Part shown: one piece after another, positions 7,272 through 15,354 of the stretch
Numbering within the stretch: position 1 is the stretch's first letter
Layout of the letters: the number at the start of each line of letters is the position of its first letter
Assembly: GCF_000430825.1 (NCBI RefSeq)
Contig: NZ_AUMT01000019.1
Span: 1-57,414, forward strand
Direction: 5' to 3'
DNA from: Chryseobacterium daeguense DSM 19388
Lineage (GTDB): Bacteria > Bacteroidota > Bacteroidia > Flavobacteriales > Weeksellaceae
Length of the DNA: 57,414 bases
Notes under the pieces: model-generated
Told to the model about the DNA's origin: nothing
Databases searched by the model: none
The model's input: only the letters and a program-made list of their open reading frames with translations
Program-made: the position numbers and the translations under genes

Positions 7272-7299
7272 TAATCAGCAATAGGTAATGAGCAATCAA
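7272..7299. repeat. Heptamer tandem repeat, one arm
   Basis: Four heptamers in phase: TAATCAG, CAATAGG, TAATGAG, CAATCAA. The unit agrees with the left arm at 2895-2915 (TAATGAG). No opposite arm is visible here. Confidence 0.55.
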
Positions 7300-7319
7300 G
7301 AAACAACCATGAAGAAAAA

Positions 7320-8087
7320 CTATCCTTTCTTTTGCTTCAAGGTTTCGTAGCATGTAATCGCTACTGCATTGCTCAAATTCAGAGAGTCGATACTTCCGGA
7401 CATCGGGATCAATGTATTTTTACCTTTTCCTATCCAGAAATCACTCAGGCCTGAATGTTCCGTTCCGAATAATACCGCAGATTTTTGCTTGAAATCTCTT
7501 TTATAAAGGTCTTCCGCATTTTCATCCATAATTGTGGTGTAAATATTAAAAGAATTTTTTTTAAGAAATTCCAATGTTTCTGAATTTTCTGCCTGGAAAA
7601 TCTGCATTCCAAAAAGACAACCAACGCTAGATCTGATTACATTTGGATTGTAGAAATCCGTTTTACCGTCTGAAACAATAAGTGCATCTATTCCAAAGGC
7701 TTCGCAGCTTCTCAGAATAGCACCCAGATTTCCGGGTTTTTCAACTCCTTCTACGATAATAACTGTAGAATTTTCTTTGGGTTTAAATGTAGAAAGGTCT
7801 GATTCTTTTGTTTTATAAATCCCGATAATTCCTTCTGAAGTTCCACGATACGCAATTTTCTCATAGACTTTATCACTTACCAAATGTATTTTGCCTTTTG
7901 GAAGTTCACTCTGGAAGATATTTTCACAGATAAAAAATTCTACAGGTTCAAAGCCAAATTTCTGAGCCCTGTCATTTTCCTGCTGCCCTTCAACCACAAA
8001 AACCTCGGATTTTTTCCTGAATCTGTTGTCCGTAAGGAGTTTGGTAATGTTTTTTATTTTATCGTTTTGAAAGCTTTCTATTAACAT
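7320..8087 (-). CDS. TrmH/SpoU-family RNA 2'-O-methyltransferase
   Basis: 255 residues with the architecture of rRNA/tRNA 2'-O-ribose methyltransferases. A short N-terminal substrate-binding domain (1-100, with VVEGQQENDRA) precedes the SPOUT domain. The three family motifs are visible: motif 1 EKPGNLGAILRSCEAFG with Asn120 and Arg126, motif 2 LFGTEHSGL with Glu210, and motif 3 SLNLSNAVAI with Asn240. The trefoil-knot fold uses S-adenosylmethionine. It could be RlmB-like, but the target RNA cannot be told from sequence alone. A TAATTTTG element lies 4 nt before the ATG, which would give a leaderless transcript. Confidence 0.9.
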   Translation of the reverse strand: MLIESFQNDKIKNITKLLTDNRFRKKSEVFVVEGQQENDRAQKFGFEPVEFFICENIFQSELPKGKIHLVSDKVYEKIAYRGTSEGIIGIYKTKESDLSTFKPKENSTVIIVEGVEKPGNLGAILRSCEAFGIDALIVSDGKTDFYNPNVIRSSVGCLFGMQIFQAENSETLEFLKKNSFNIYTTIMDENAEDLYKRDFKQKSAVLFGTEHSGLSDFWIGKGKNTLIPMSGSIDSLNLSNAVAITCYETLKQKKG

Positions 8088-8091
8088 TCGG

Positions 8092-8099
8092 CAAAATTA
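8092..8099 (-). promoter_or_regulatory. Putative -7 element with leaderless geometry
   Basis: TAATTTTG on the minus strand ends 4 nt before the ATG at 8087. Transcription would begin at or next to the start codon. Confidence 0.55.
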
Positions 8100-8117
8100 T
8101 GTAAATTATTGTGATCT

Positions 8118-8148
8118 AAAAAGAAAACCCCAGTCTGGGACTGAGGTT
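8118..8148 (-). terminator. Intrinsic terminator of rmuC
   Basis: The inverted repeat AACCCCAGTC (8126-8135) / GACTGAGGTT (8139-8148), one mismatch, loop TGG, is followed on the minus strand by TTTTCTTTTT. It begins 18 nt after the rmuC stop. Confidence 0.85.
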
Positions 8149-8166
8149 GATTTTAATTGTTATGTT

Positions 8167-9672
8167 TTATTCCGTGATATCCAGTGAAATCTGTGAATTA
8201 TCAATCAAGCTTTGAGGCAGGTCTTTTTTATTTTTGATCCCTAATGATTTTAATTTTTGAGTCTGCGTTACCAGATTATCGTTTCCTGTTGAAAGCTGCT
8301 TGTAAGCATCATTGTACACATTTTTTGCCTGGTCCAGGTTTTTCCCAACTTTCTCTAAGTTTTCAACAAATCCTACAAATTTATCATATAGTTTTGCCCC
8401 TCTATCCGCAATTTCCATAGAATTCCTATTCTGATATTCACGTTTCCAAAGATCTGCAATCAATTTTAAAGACGTAATTAAATTGCTTGGGTTCAATAGT
8501 AAAACTCTTCTTTCATAAGCATAATTCCAGAGGTTCTGATCTGCCTGCATTGCTGCAATATAAGCCGGCTCGCTCGGGATGAACATCATCACAAAATCCA
8601 AAGATTTTCCGTAATCGTCATACGCCTTCTGGCTTAGCTGGGTGATGTGGTTTTTAATTGATGACAAATGCTGGTTTAGCTTCATTACATAAACATCCTG
8701 ATCATTTTCATCCACTAATTCCGTGAAAGCGGTCAAAGAAACTTTTGAATCAATAATTACATTTCTTTCGTCTGGATATTTCACAACCGCATCGGGACGC
8801 ATTTTTTTGCCGGAAAATTCTGAAAACAAGGCTTTGTTGTCCTCATCACGAAGCTCATGCTCGAGGAAATATTCACGCCCTTTTACCAGTCCGGATTTTT
8901 CAAGGATGCTTTCAAGGATCATTTCGCCCCAGTTTCCCTGAGTTTTACTTTCTCCTTTTAATGCTCTTGTCAGCTTTTTGGCGTCTTCCGAAATTTGTTG
9001 GTTCAGCTCTGCCAGCTCCTTTACTTTTTCAGCCAGGGAAAAACGCTCTTTATTTTCCTTTTCATAAGCTTCATTTACGCGATTTTTTAAGTCGGTAATT
9101 TTTTCCTGGAAAGGTTCAAGGATTGTTTTTAAATTATTTTGATTTAAAGTGGTGAATTTTTCAGTTTTCTCTTCCAAAATTTTATTGGCCAGATTCTCAA
9201 ACTGCAGTTTAGATTCCTCCTGGATTTTTGTGATTTCCTCTTTTTGAGTTTCCAGGGATTTTTGTAAACTTTCATTGATGGCCGAAAGCTCAGAATTTTT
9301 TGCGAATATGGTTTGTTTTTCCGTTAAAAGGCTCTCAATCTGGGAAGTTTGTTTTGCATTCAGCTGTTTTTGTTCTGAAAACTGAGCGTTCAACGAAGAA
9401 TGTTCGGCAGAAATTTTTGCGAACTCATTTTTAAGATCATTCAGAAGATCGGTCTGCTGTAGATTAAGCTCCTTTTCTTTAGTTATGCTTTGCGTTAATT
9501 CCTGAATTTTAAGATTGGAATTTTCTAAATCCGAATTATTTTTAATATGTAAATTATTCAGTTCATCATAAGAAGTCCTTGAAACCATCGACGATTTCAA
9601 TACAAAATACAAAATAACCGCTCCAAGAATTCCTCCGGCAATAAATCCGATAATTAAATATGTCATCTCCAT
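8167..9672 (-). CDS. rmuC: DNA recombination protein RmuC
   Basis: 501 residues. A hydrophobic N-terminal anchor (about 5-25, LIIGFIAGGILGAVILYFV) is followed by a long coiled coil rich in Gln, Glu, Lys and Ser (about 35-230). The conserved RmuC nuclease-like domain comes next (about 240-460), with GNWGEMILESILEKSGL, PDAVVKYPDERNVIIDSKV and the MFIPSEPAYIAA stretch. By family knowledge RmuC limits inversions and rearrangements at short inverted repeats and is related to PD-(D/E)XK nucleases. A TAATTTTG element at 9677-9684 lies so close to the ATG that the message is probably leaderless; then Met3 (9666) is an alternative start. A terminator follows the gene. Confidence 0.93.
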   Translation of the reverse strand: MEMTYLIIGFIAGGILGAVILYFVLKSSMVSRTSYDELNNLHIKNNSDLENSNLKIQELTQSITKEKELNLQQTDLLNDLKNEFAKISAEHSSLNAQFSEQKQLNAKQTSQIESLLTEKQTIFAKNSELSAINESLQKSLETQKEEITKIQEESKLQFENLANKILEEKTEKFTTLNQNNLKTILEPFQEKITDLKNRVNEAYEKENKERFSLAEKVKELAELNQQISEDAKKLTRALKGESKTQGNWGEMILESILEKSGLVKGREYFLEHELRDEDNKALFSEFSGKKMRPDAVVKYPDERNVIIDSKVSLTAFTELVDENDQDVYVMKLNQHLSSIKNHITQLSQKAYDDYGKSLDFVMMFIPSEPAYIAAMQADQNLWNYAYERRVLLLNPSNLITSLKLIADLWKREYQNRNSMEIADRGAKLYDKFVGFVENLEKVGKNLDQAKNVYNDAYKQLSTGNDNLVTQTQKLKSLGIKNKKDLPQSLIDNSQISLDITE

Positions 9673-9676
9673 TTTT

Positions 9677-9684
9677 CAAAATTA
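9677..9684 (-). promoter_or_regulatory. Putative -7 element of rmuC, leaderless geometry
   Basis: TAATTTTG on the minus strand ends 4 nt before the annotated ATG at 9672. Confidence 0.5.
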
Positions 9685-9727
9685 CAAAAAGGAAAGTGGA
9701 TTTCTTTTATGGAAACCCGTAAAAATT

Positions 9728-10369
9728 TTACCAAAACTTCCACCACTTTTTTTCCGGTTTGTTTTCAATAATGGCTACCGGATATGGCTGGCCGTTTATT
9801 TCCATTAATTTGAATAGAAGATTATCAAAAATATTAAGATTAAAGTTTTGGTGAGGCTCAACAATAAGTTTTGAAACTCCTATTTTAGTCTCTGGATTAT
9901 AATTTTCCACTCTTGCCCAAATGAGTTCGGGTGTGTTTTTATTATTGATCAAAAAAATCTGAATGTCATCAGGAAAACCAGGAGTTCTGAACTTATCGTA
10001 ATCTTTCTCTTCTCTGAAAGATTTTAAATCATCGCGTCTGTATGATTCAAGATAGGCTGGGATTCTGGCCCCTAACTTTTTCACCATTTCATCCTCTGCC
10101 AATTGAAAATCTGTTTCATAAAAATCCTCAAATCTTATAATTGCCCGTGATTTATCTGCTTCAAGATCTTTACTAATATTAAAATCTCCGTTATCTTCTG
10201 TGAATAATTTTAGTATATCAAGCGTAATTCCCTCTTCATGGTCTATGTAGGTATATCCAATAAGATTTTCGCCATTATAGCCCGTAAGTAAAGTTGACAA
10301 TAAAGGAAATCGCCTGAAGTTTTCAATGATGATAAATTGATTCCAAAGTCGTGTAGAATTTTCGGTCAT
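9728..10369 (-). CDS. Hypothetical protein
   Basis: 213 residues, acidic to neutral, no signal peptide and no membrane segment, so probably cytoplasmic. I do not recognise the family. Conserved-looking features are a Trp/Glu/Asp-rich centre (IRFEDFYETDFQLAEDEMV), a beta-rich second half (DDIQIFLINNKNTPELIWAR then GVSKLIVEPHQNFNLNIFD) and an unusual Trp-rich C-terminus (KPEKKWWKFW). The second half loosely resembles DUF2314-type domains, which is too weak to name it. It lies 23 nt after the DUF5995-like gene and is probably cotranscribed with it. Confidence 0.75.
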   Translation of the reverse strand: MTENSTRLWNQFIIIENFRRFPLLSTLLTGYNGENLIGYTYIDHEEGITLDILKLFTEDNGDFNISKDLEADKSRAIIRFEDFYETDFQLAEDEMVKKLGARIPAYLESYRRDDLKSFREEKDYDKFRTPGFPDDIQIFLINNKNTPELIWARVENYNPETKIGVSKLIVEPHQNFNLNIFDNLLFKLMEINGQPYPVAIIENKPEKKWWKFW

Positions 10370-10392
10370 CGATCTATTTTAGATTTATTGCA

Positions 10393-11148
10393 TTAAACAT
10401 TTTTTGTTGAAGCCAAAATTTCAATATTCTTCGCCACATCGTTGCTTTCGCACTTTTTTAATTCCTTCAATAAAGCAGGAGTTATTATTTTTGGGTTTAA
10501 AATTTGAGTGGCAACTTTCGCAGCGGCATAATCTACAATACCGATAACAGATTCCCTCAGGAAATTTGGTGTATTGGAGGCGATAACTGCTGTAGCCCAA
10601 GAGGTGTCCCTGGCTTTTGAAATGGCAAAATCCAAGACTGCATTATCTTTCCCGTTTGAAATCTTATCAATTAAATCTACGGGATAACAGATTTTATTTA
10701 ATGATTCCTGAACTTTTTGATTAATGGAAGCGATAACATTATTAATATTCTCAAAATCTTTTTTCAAGGGATTAATTTTCCTGTAAGGCATAATAGATGC
10801 TGCTGATATTCCAAGATCAAGATTAATATGAGCATTCATGCCCAGAAAAATATGCTGTAATATGAGGAGGTTTTTATTTTTTGCAGCTTCAAAGGCTATG
10901 TACCAGGAATTTGTACATTTTTTTCCTTTGGAATAAGCATCCCATGCTTCAAGATATCTTGTAGCAAAAGCGATGTCGAGTAATATCATTCTTGGATTGT
11001 CCTCAAATTTTTTCTGCTGGATTCCTTTCAGCACCTGAGCGGTCATAATTCTGTAAGTACAGGCAAAATAGCCTGCCGGGCTTTGATTTTCTTTCGCCCA
11101 GATTACAATTTCGTCCAGTCGTTTCAGAACTTCTTCTATGGTTTTCAT
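10393..11148 (-). CDS. DUF5995-like family protein
   Basis: 251 residues, all-helical composition, no signal peptide. The segments YFACTYRIMTAQVLKGI (about 27-43), MILLDIAFATRYLEAWDAY (about 54-72) and LQHIFLGMNAHINLDLG (about 97-113) match my memory of DUF5995. In that family an arginine, an aspartate and the HINxDL histidine are conserved as in a helical metal- or lipid-interacting bundle. The function of the family is unknown. It is the first gene of a short operon with the hypothetical protein at 9728-10369. The 78 bp upstream hold the terminator of the preceding unit. Confidence 0.75.
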   Translation of the reverse strand: MKTIEEVLKRLDEIVIWAKENQSPAGYFACTYRIMTAQVLKGIQQKKFEDNPRMILLDIAFATRYLEAWDAYSKGKKCTNSWYIAFEAAKNKNLLILQHIFLGMNAHINLDLGISAASIMPYRKINPLKKDFENINNVIASINQKVQESLNKICYPVDLIDKISNGKDNAVLDFAISKARDTSWATAVIASNTPNFLRESVIGIVDYAAAKVATQILNPKIITPALLKELKKCESNDVAKNIEILASTKNV

Positions 11149-11169
11149 GGTAGTTTTTATTTTGATAAA

Positions 11170-11200
11170 TATAAGAAAACCTCACAGAATTTGTGAGGTT
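11170..11200 (-). terminator. Intrinsic terminator of the pncB operon
   Basis: Perfect 9-bp stem AACCTCACA (11178-11186) / TGTGAGGTT (11192-11200) with a 5-nt loop. On the minus strand it is followed by TTTTCTTATA. It begins 26 nt after the stop of the membrane protein gene. Confidence 0.88.
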
Positions 11201-11226
11201 AGGTATATGAATGTTTATTATTTCCT

Positions 11227-11820
11227 TTACATAAAAACGAACATAATAATATAGGCAAAATTCAAAAGTGTAGCCAAAAAAGTTGCAATAAATACAGTCA
11301 GATTTTCCCTTGTTTTTTTAGTAAATAATCTGATAATAAAATAATTGATTATATAGGCCGGAACCAGCAAAAATAAATGAAAAACAATTAATTCATTAAC
11401 CGCAATAAGGAGTGAGGACATTATCAAAGTGCTTATTGATGAAGCGATAAATATGCCTGCAAAGCTCCGTACAATTATATTTAAATCAACTTTTAAATTG
11501 TCAATATTATATTTAATCTGATAATATTTTGTGTGGACAAGGATTTTAATTTCTTTTTGAGAAAGTATATTTGAATCCAAAAGTGAAAAGCATTCTTCTT
11601 TAGATCGCTTATTCATATAATGCTGATGAATTTCTCTAATAATTCTATTCCTTTCATCCAATATTTTCCTTTGATTCTCAATTTTATCCTGAAAATCTTT
11701 CAACGAACCACGTTGTGTAATTTCCTCAAGGAGTTCATCGCTTATTTTTTCCTGATAGTCTATTTGATTTTTATAGGATTCAATTAAATCTTGTTCAGAA
11801 AAACTACTGTAAAAGCCCAT
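11227..11820 (-). CDS. Hypothetical membrane protein with coiled-coil N-terminus
   Basis: The start is taken at 11820 (MGFYSSFSEQDLIESYKN), 2 nt after the stop of the YCII gene; the longer open frame upstream reads through that gene and is not used. The product of 197 residues has a charged helical N-terminal half rich in Glu, Lys and Gln (about 1-115). Three to four hydrophobic segments follow (about 117-197: SFAGIFIASSISTLIMSSLL, VFHLFLLVPAYIINYFII, FIATFLATLLNFAYIIMFVF). No family is recognised. The tight spacing suggests cotranscription with pncB and the YCII gene, though a functional link is not evident. Confidence 0.75.
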   Translation of the reverse strand: MGFYSSFSEQDLIESYKNQIDYQEKISDELLEEITQRGSLKDFQDKIENQRKILDERNRIIREIHQHYMNKRSKEECFSLLDSNILSQKEIKILVHTKYYQIKYNIDNLKVDLNIIVRSFAGIFIASSISTLIMSSLLIAVNELIVFHLFLLVPAYIINYFIIRLFTKKTRENLTVFIATFLATLLNFAYIIMFVFM

Positions 11821-11822
11821 TC

Positions 11823-12290
11823 TTAAGGATTCTCTTTCGCAATCTCCGCATGATGCTTCAGATATGTCGGCAGTGCTGCTGATCCGTACCACGGGAAAAT
11901 TTCATAATTGAAAACCCCGGCCTGAACAGCGGGATCGGTTTTTACCCATTGCTCTGCTTCTTCCTTGGATTTTGTATTGAAAATGAACATTCCGCGGTAG
12001 TTTTCTTTATTTTGTTCAAGAAAAGGTCCTGCAACAGTTATTTTTCCTTCGTCTGCAAGCTTCCCGATGTTGGCAAGGTGTCCTTTCATAAGCTCACCCA
12101 TTTTTGCTTTGTCTTCAATTTTCGTTGAACCTGATGTCAGCATCACGATGACGTAAGGCTTCATTCCATACTTGTCGGCACCAAGTTCGGTGGCGAGCTG
12201 CTGATTGAATTTCGGTTTTTCTGCTTTCTTTTGAGCGAATGAAAAACCAACTGCTAAAAGGGATAATACTAAAATAATTTTTGCTTTCAT
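11823..12290 (-). CDS. Secreted YCII-related domain protein
   Basis: 155 residues. A cleavable signal peptide (MKAKIILVLSLLAVGFSFAQ) is followed by a YciI-like ferredoxin-fold domain (about 45-140). The family pattern is visible as a VIVML strand, HLANIGKLADEGKITVAGPF, and FIFNTKSKEEAEQWVKTDPA with the following GVFNYEIFPW. In the family a His-Asp pair marks a pseudo-active site; here HLANIG gives the His and TDPA the Asp. YCII proteins are usually cytoplasmic and small; an exported version is common in Bacteroidota. The role is unknown. It lies 7 nt after pncB in the same operon. Confidence 0.82.
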   Translation of the reverse strand: MKAKIILVLSLLAVGFSFAQKKAEKPKFNQQLATELGADKYGMKPYVIVMLTSGSTKIEDKAKMGELMKGHLANIGKLADEGKITVAGPFLEQNKENYRGMFIFNTKSKEEAEQWVKTDPAVQAGVFNYEIFPWYGSAALPTYLKHHAEIAKENP

Positions 12291-12297
12291 TTTGTTT

Positions 12298-13476
12298 TTA
12301 ATCTTTAATTCTTAAAAATTCTTTTGCTAATTCTATCATTTTTGGATCTCCTGTGTATTTTCCATGTTCGTCGGAAAGTTTCACGGTTGGGATCCATTCC
12401 TGATTCGGAGCCTGTACTCCGATTAATTTCATCACAATATTCATTGGTTTTAAGCCAACGTCATTCGTAAGGTTTGTTCCGATTCCGAAAGATACGCCAA
12501 TTTTTCCGCTACAGTAATTGGTGATCTCTTCTACTTTTTCAAGATTCAGGGCATCGGAGAAAATGATATATTTAAATAAAGGATTAATTCCGTGTCTTTG
12601 ATAATGAGCAATTGTTTTATCTGCAAATTCCAATGCATCTCCACTGTCGTGACGTACCCCGTCAAAAAGCTTGGCAAATTTTTTATCAAACTGCTGGAAG
12701 AAAACATCGGTGGTATAAGTGTCTGAAAGGGCCACTCCCAGATCTCCTCTGTATACATCTACCCAATGTTCAAGAGCTAATTCGTTGGCCATTTTGAATC
12801 CATATTCTGCAGCATGGAACATGAACCATTCGTGAGCATGGGTTCCGATAGGTTTTACACCGTATTTCATCGCAAAATGCACGTTAGAGCTTCCTATAAA
12901 AGTTGAATCCTTTTTTTGTGTTAAAGCTTCCATCACCAGGTTCTGAACTTTGTGTGAATGTCTTCTTCTGGTCCCAAATTCTGCAAAATTTACCCCAAGT
13001 CTCGCCAAAATATCTGCTTTTTCAAGGGTTTTGCTCATTACTATTTCGTTTGAATCCCTTTCCATGTGGTTCATTTCGTAATGCAGCTCACTGATTAAGG
13101 CTAATAATGGAACTTCCCAAAGAATGGTACGGTACCAGAGTCCTTCCACTGTTACAGACAGTTCTGTCCCGTCCTGATGAATTTTTACTTCAGAAGGATC
13201 ATAATGATAGCCTTCTAGAAAATCAAGATAAGGCAGATCAATGTACGGACATGTTCTTGCCATGAACTTTTTTTCATCTTTGGTTAATTTAAGCTCTGCC
13301 ATTTTATTCACGGCTTCTCTTAATGCTGCATCAAATCCTTCCGGAAACTGATGCTTTCCTCTGTTGATAAACTCATATTTTACGATAGAGCTTGGGAATA
13401 ATTTTACCACGGCATTCTGCATGGTTATTTTATAGAAATCATTATCCAGGATAGAATTCAAACGTACGTCGTGCAT
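12298..13476 (-). CDS. pncB: Nicotinate phosphoribosyltransferase
   Basis: Converts nicotinate and PRPP to nicotinate mononucleotide at the entry of the NAD salvage (Preiss-Handler) pathway, with ATP hydrolysis by family knowledge. Visible signatures are LDNDFYKITMQNAVV at the N-terminus, EFGTRRRHSHKVQN (the phosphoribosyl-binding region), IGTHAHEWFMFHAAEYGF, VRHDSGDALEFADK and the phosphate-binding GIGTNLTNDVG. The start at 13476 (MHDVRLNS) is preferred over the in-frame TTG at 13497, because a TAAATTTG promoter element at 13495-13502 overlaps the latter. The product has 392 residues, normal for the family. It heads an operon with the YCII and membrane protein genes. Confidence 0.93.
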   Translation of the reverse strand: MHDVRLNSILDNDFYKITMQNAVVKLFPSSIVKYEFINRGKHQFPEGFDAALREAVNKMAELKLTKDEKKFMARTCPYIDLPYLDFLEGYHYDPSEVKIHQDGTELSVTVEGLWYRTILWEVPLLALISELHYEMNHMERDSNEIVMSKTLEKADILARLGVNFAEFGTRRRHSHKVQNLVMEALTQKKDSTFIGSSNVHFAMKYGVKPIGTHAHEWFMFHAAEYGFKMANELALEHWVDVYRGDLGVALSDTYTTDVFFQQFDKKFAKLFDGVRHDSGDALEFADKTIAHYQRHGINPLFKYIIFSDALNLEKVEEITNYCSGKIGVSFGIGTNLTNDVGLKPMNIVMKLIGVQAPNQEWIPTVKLSDEHGKYTGDPKMIELAKEFLRIKD

Positions 13477-13494
13477 GATTGTGTAATTTATACG

Positions 13495-13502
13495 CAAATT
13501 TA
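13495..13502 (-). promoter_or_regulatory. Putative -7 element of pncB
   Basis: TAAATTTG on the minus strand; transcription from about 13490 gives a leader of about 14 nt before the ATG at 13476 and excludes the upstream start. Confidence 0.6.
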
Positions 13503-13513
13503 ATAAATAAAAA

Positions 13514-13545
13514 TAAAATCGCCTAAATGTAAGACGATTTTTTTT
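13514..13545 (-). terminator. Intrinsic terminator of dps
   Basis: An AAATCG/CGATTT stem, with partial pairing inside, is followed on the minus strand by TTTTATTTTT. It separates dps from the pncB promoter just behind it. Confidence 0.7.
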
Positions 13546-13572
13546 AATATTTTCTGATGAAATATATTATGT

Positions 13573-14049
13573 TTACTTTCCAAGGTAAGAGTTGTACATC
13601 CAGACTTCTTTTTCCTGTTCTGTAATGTAGTCGCTCATCTGGGAGTTTGTACCTTCATCGCCGGCTTCAGCGGTAATGTCCAGCAATTCTCTTTGTAAAT
13701 CAATGACAACTTTAAATGAGTTTAAAATATTTTCAACGCTTTTCGTTCCATTGCTTACTTCCTGGCTTTCTTTAATGGTTGCCACCTTCAGATAATCAGA
13801 ATAGTTGTGTGCCGGTGTAGCTCCTAAAGTAAGGATTCTTTCAGCAATTTCATCTATTTTCAAAACGAGGCTGTTATAAAGCTCTTCGAATTTCGGGTGC
13901 AGCGTGAAAAACTGATCACCTTTGATATTCCAGTGAGAGCCTCTGGTGTTTTGATAGAAAACAGAATAGTTAGCTAAAAGTACATTCAGCTTTTCTGAAA
14001 TTTTTTTGCAATCGTCTTCTTTCAGGCCGATAATGTTCGCATTTTTCAT
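13573..14049 (-). CDS. dps: Dps-family ferritin-like DNA-protecting protein
   Basis: 158 residues, four-helix ferritin-like fold of the Dps type, which oxidises iron with peroxide and forms a dodecamer. The intersubunit ferroxidase ligands fit the family pattern: His39 in GSHWNIKG, His51 in LHPKFEELY, and Asp66 with Glu70 in KIDEIAERILTLG. There is no long Lys-rich N-terminal tail, so DNA binding may be weak, as in many Dps-like miniferritins. By family it would respond to oxidative stress or starvation. A TAAATTTG element lies at 14079-14086 and a terminator follows the gene, so it is monocistronic. Confidence 0.92.
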   Translation of the reverse strand: MKNANIIGLKEDDCKKISEKLNVLLANYSVFYQNTRGSHWNIKGDQFFTLHPKFEELYNSLVLKIDEIAERILTLGATPAHNYSDYLKVATIKESQEVSNGTKSVENILNSFKVVIDLQRELLDITAEAGDEGTNSQMSDYITEQEKEVWMYNSYLGK

Positions 14050-14078
14050 AATATTCAGTAGTTTATTTTTTATAATAG

Positions 14079-14086
14079 CAAATTTA
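14079..14086 (-). promoter_or_regulatory. Putative -7 element of dps
   Basis: TAAATTTG on the minus strand, 30 bp before the dps ATG. Confidence 0.55.
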
Positions 14087-14380
14087 CAAAATATTGTGCT
14101 ATAAGATGTGTTTTAATGATTGATGGTTTTTATCCTTCAGATTTTTATAATGTATATATAAAGATTGCTTTTGCTATTTATTATAATAAAGAAAGGTTGG
14201 CTATAGGTATTATATATTAATGTATAATAATATAATCCTGAATATTTCTTTATACAGGTTTGTTTATCCATTAAAATCTTGTTTCCTATATAATATATAG
14301 CAGAAGATAAATATCTCTTATCAATTGTAAGTGCCTGTTAATTAAATTTTAATAAAAAAACAATATTTGCATATAACTGC

Positions 14381-14410
14381 TTGTTAATTAAAAAAATATT
14401 ACTATTTTTG
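14381..14410 (+). promoter_or_regulatory. Promoter of the str operon (rpsL)
   Basis: TTG (14381-14383), 19 bp spacer, TATTTTTG (14403-14410): a full match to the Bacteroidota vegetative promoter. Transcription would start near 14414, about 20 nt before rpsL. Confidence 0.8.
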
Positions 14411-14434
14411 CACCCTAAAATAAAAAGCAATTAA

Positions 14435-14848
14435 ATGCCTACTATTCAACAATTAGTAAGAAAAGGAAGAGCCACGCTTGCCAAGAAGAGCAAATCGGCT
14501 GCCCTTGATTCTTGTCCACAAAGACGTGGTGTATGTACGAGAGTATATACTACTACACCGAAGAAACCTAACTCTGCACTTAGAAAAGTTGCAAGGGTAA
14601 GACTTTCTAACGGTAAAGAAGTTAACGCCTACATCCCGGGCGAAGGACATAATCTTCAAGAGCACTCGATAGTATTGGTAAGAGGCGGAAGGGTGAAAGA
14701 CCTACCGGGAGTACGTTACCACATCGTAAGAGGTGCATTAGACACTGCAGGTGTAAATGGAAGAACACAGAGAAGATCGAAGTATGGAGCGAAGAGACCT
14801 AAACCAGGTCAGGCACCAGCTGCACCAGCAAAAGGAAAGAAAAAATAA
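14435..14848 (+). CDS. rpsL: 30S ribosomal protein S12
   Basis: 137 residues. S12 lies at the decoding centre. The signature PKKPNSALRKVARVRLSNGK and the GGRVKDLPGVRYH loop are intact. Lys43 and Lys88, where streptomycin-resistance substitutions arise in other species, are both wild type. The Ala/Pro/Lys tail (APAAPAKGKKK) is slightly longer than in E. coli. It is the first gene of the str operon, 23 nt before rpsG. The ATG has no Shine-Dalgarno sequence. Confidence 0.97.
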   Translation: MPTIQQLVRKGRATLAKKSKSAALDSCPQRRGVCTRVYTTTPKKPNSALRKVARVRLSNGKEVNAYIPGEGHNLQEHSIVLVRGGRVKDLPGVRYHIVRGALDTAGVNGRTQRRSKYGAKRPKPGQAPAAPAKGKKK

Positions 14849-14871
14849 TCATTAAATAAGGTACAGAAACA

Positions 14872-15348
14872 ATGAGAAAGACAAAAGCGAAAAAAAGACC
14901 GTTGTTACCAGATCCGAAATTTAATGATCAATTGGTAACAAGATTCGTAAATAACTTAATGCTTGACGGTAAAAAGTCAATCGCATTCAAAATTTTCTAT
15001 GATGCGTTAGATATCGTAGAAACTAAAAAAGGAGAAACTGAAAAAACAGCCCTTGAAATCTGGAAAGATGCACTTACTAATGTAATGCCTCACGTAGAAG
15101 TACGTTCCAGAAGAGTAGGTGGAGCTAACTTCCAGATCCCGATGCCAATCAGAGCCGACAGAAAAATTTCTATGGCAATGAAATGGTTAATCAAATATTC
15201 TAAAGCTAGAAATGATAAGTCTATGGCTTTGAAATTAGCTAACGAAGTGGTAGCGGCTTCTAGAGAAGAAGGTGCTGCTTTCAAAAAGAAAACTGATACT
15301 CACAAAATGGCGGAGGCTAACAAAGCTTTCTCACACTTCAAATTCTAA
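14872..15348 (+). CDS. rpsG: 30S ribosomal protein S7
   Basis: 158 residues. S7 nucleates assembly of the 30S head. The N-terminal RKTKAKKRPLLPDPKFND and the conserved VEVRSRRVGGANFQIPM segment (about 73-89) identify it. Length and C-terminus (MAEANKAFSHFKF) are typical. It lies between rpsL and fusA, with only 6 nt to fusA. Confidence 0.97.
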   Translation: MRKTKAKKRPLLPDPKFNDQLVTRFVNNLMLDGKKSIAFKIFYDALDIVETKKGETEKTALEIWKDALTNVMPHVEVRSRRVGGANFQIPMPIRADRKISMAMKWLIKYSKARNDKSMALKLANEVVAASREEGAAFKKKTDTHKMAEANKAFSHFKF

Positions 15349-15354
15349 TCTGAA

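Larger units (their letters stand above)
14050..14434. other. Intergenic region dps/rpsL
   Basis: 385 bp, very AT-rich, with no coding frame. It contains the dps -7 element at one end and the rpsL promoter at the other. In the middle is a small AT inverted repeat, TATTATA (14208-14214) / TATAATA (14223-14229), that could be chance in this composition. Confidence 0.6.

Noticed and set aside
7036..7284. Leu-rich open frame of 82 codons overlapping the Ala-rich lipoprotein gene
   Set aside because: It is the +1 reading of the GCT repeats and runs through the terminator; composition is an artefact of the real frame.
11821..11892. Longer N-terminus for the membrane protein at 11227
   Set aside because: The extra 24 codons lie inside the YCII gene in another frame, and a Met directly after the YCII stop gives a normal coupled start.
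14208..14229. AT inverted repeat before rpsL as a regulatory hairpin
   Set aside because: It lies outside the predicted transcript and is what AT-rich sequence yields by chance.
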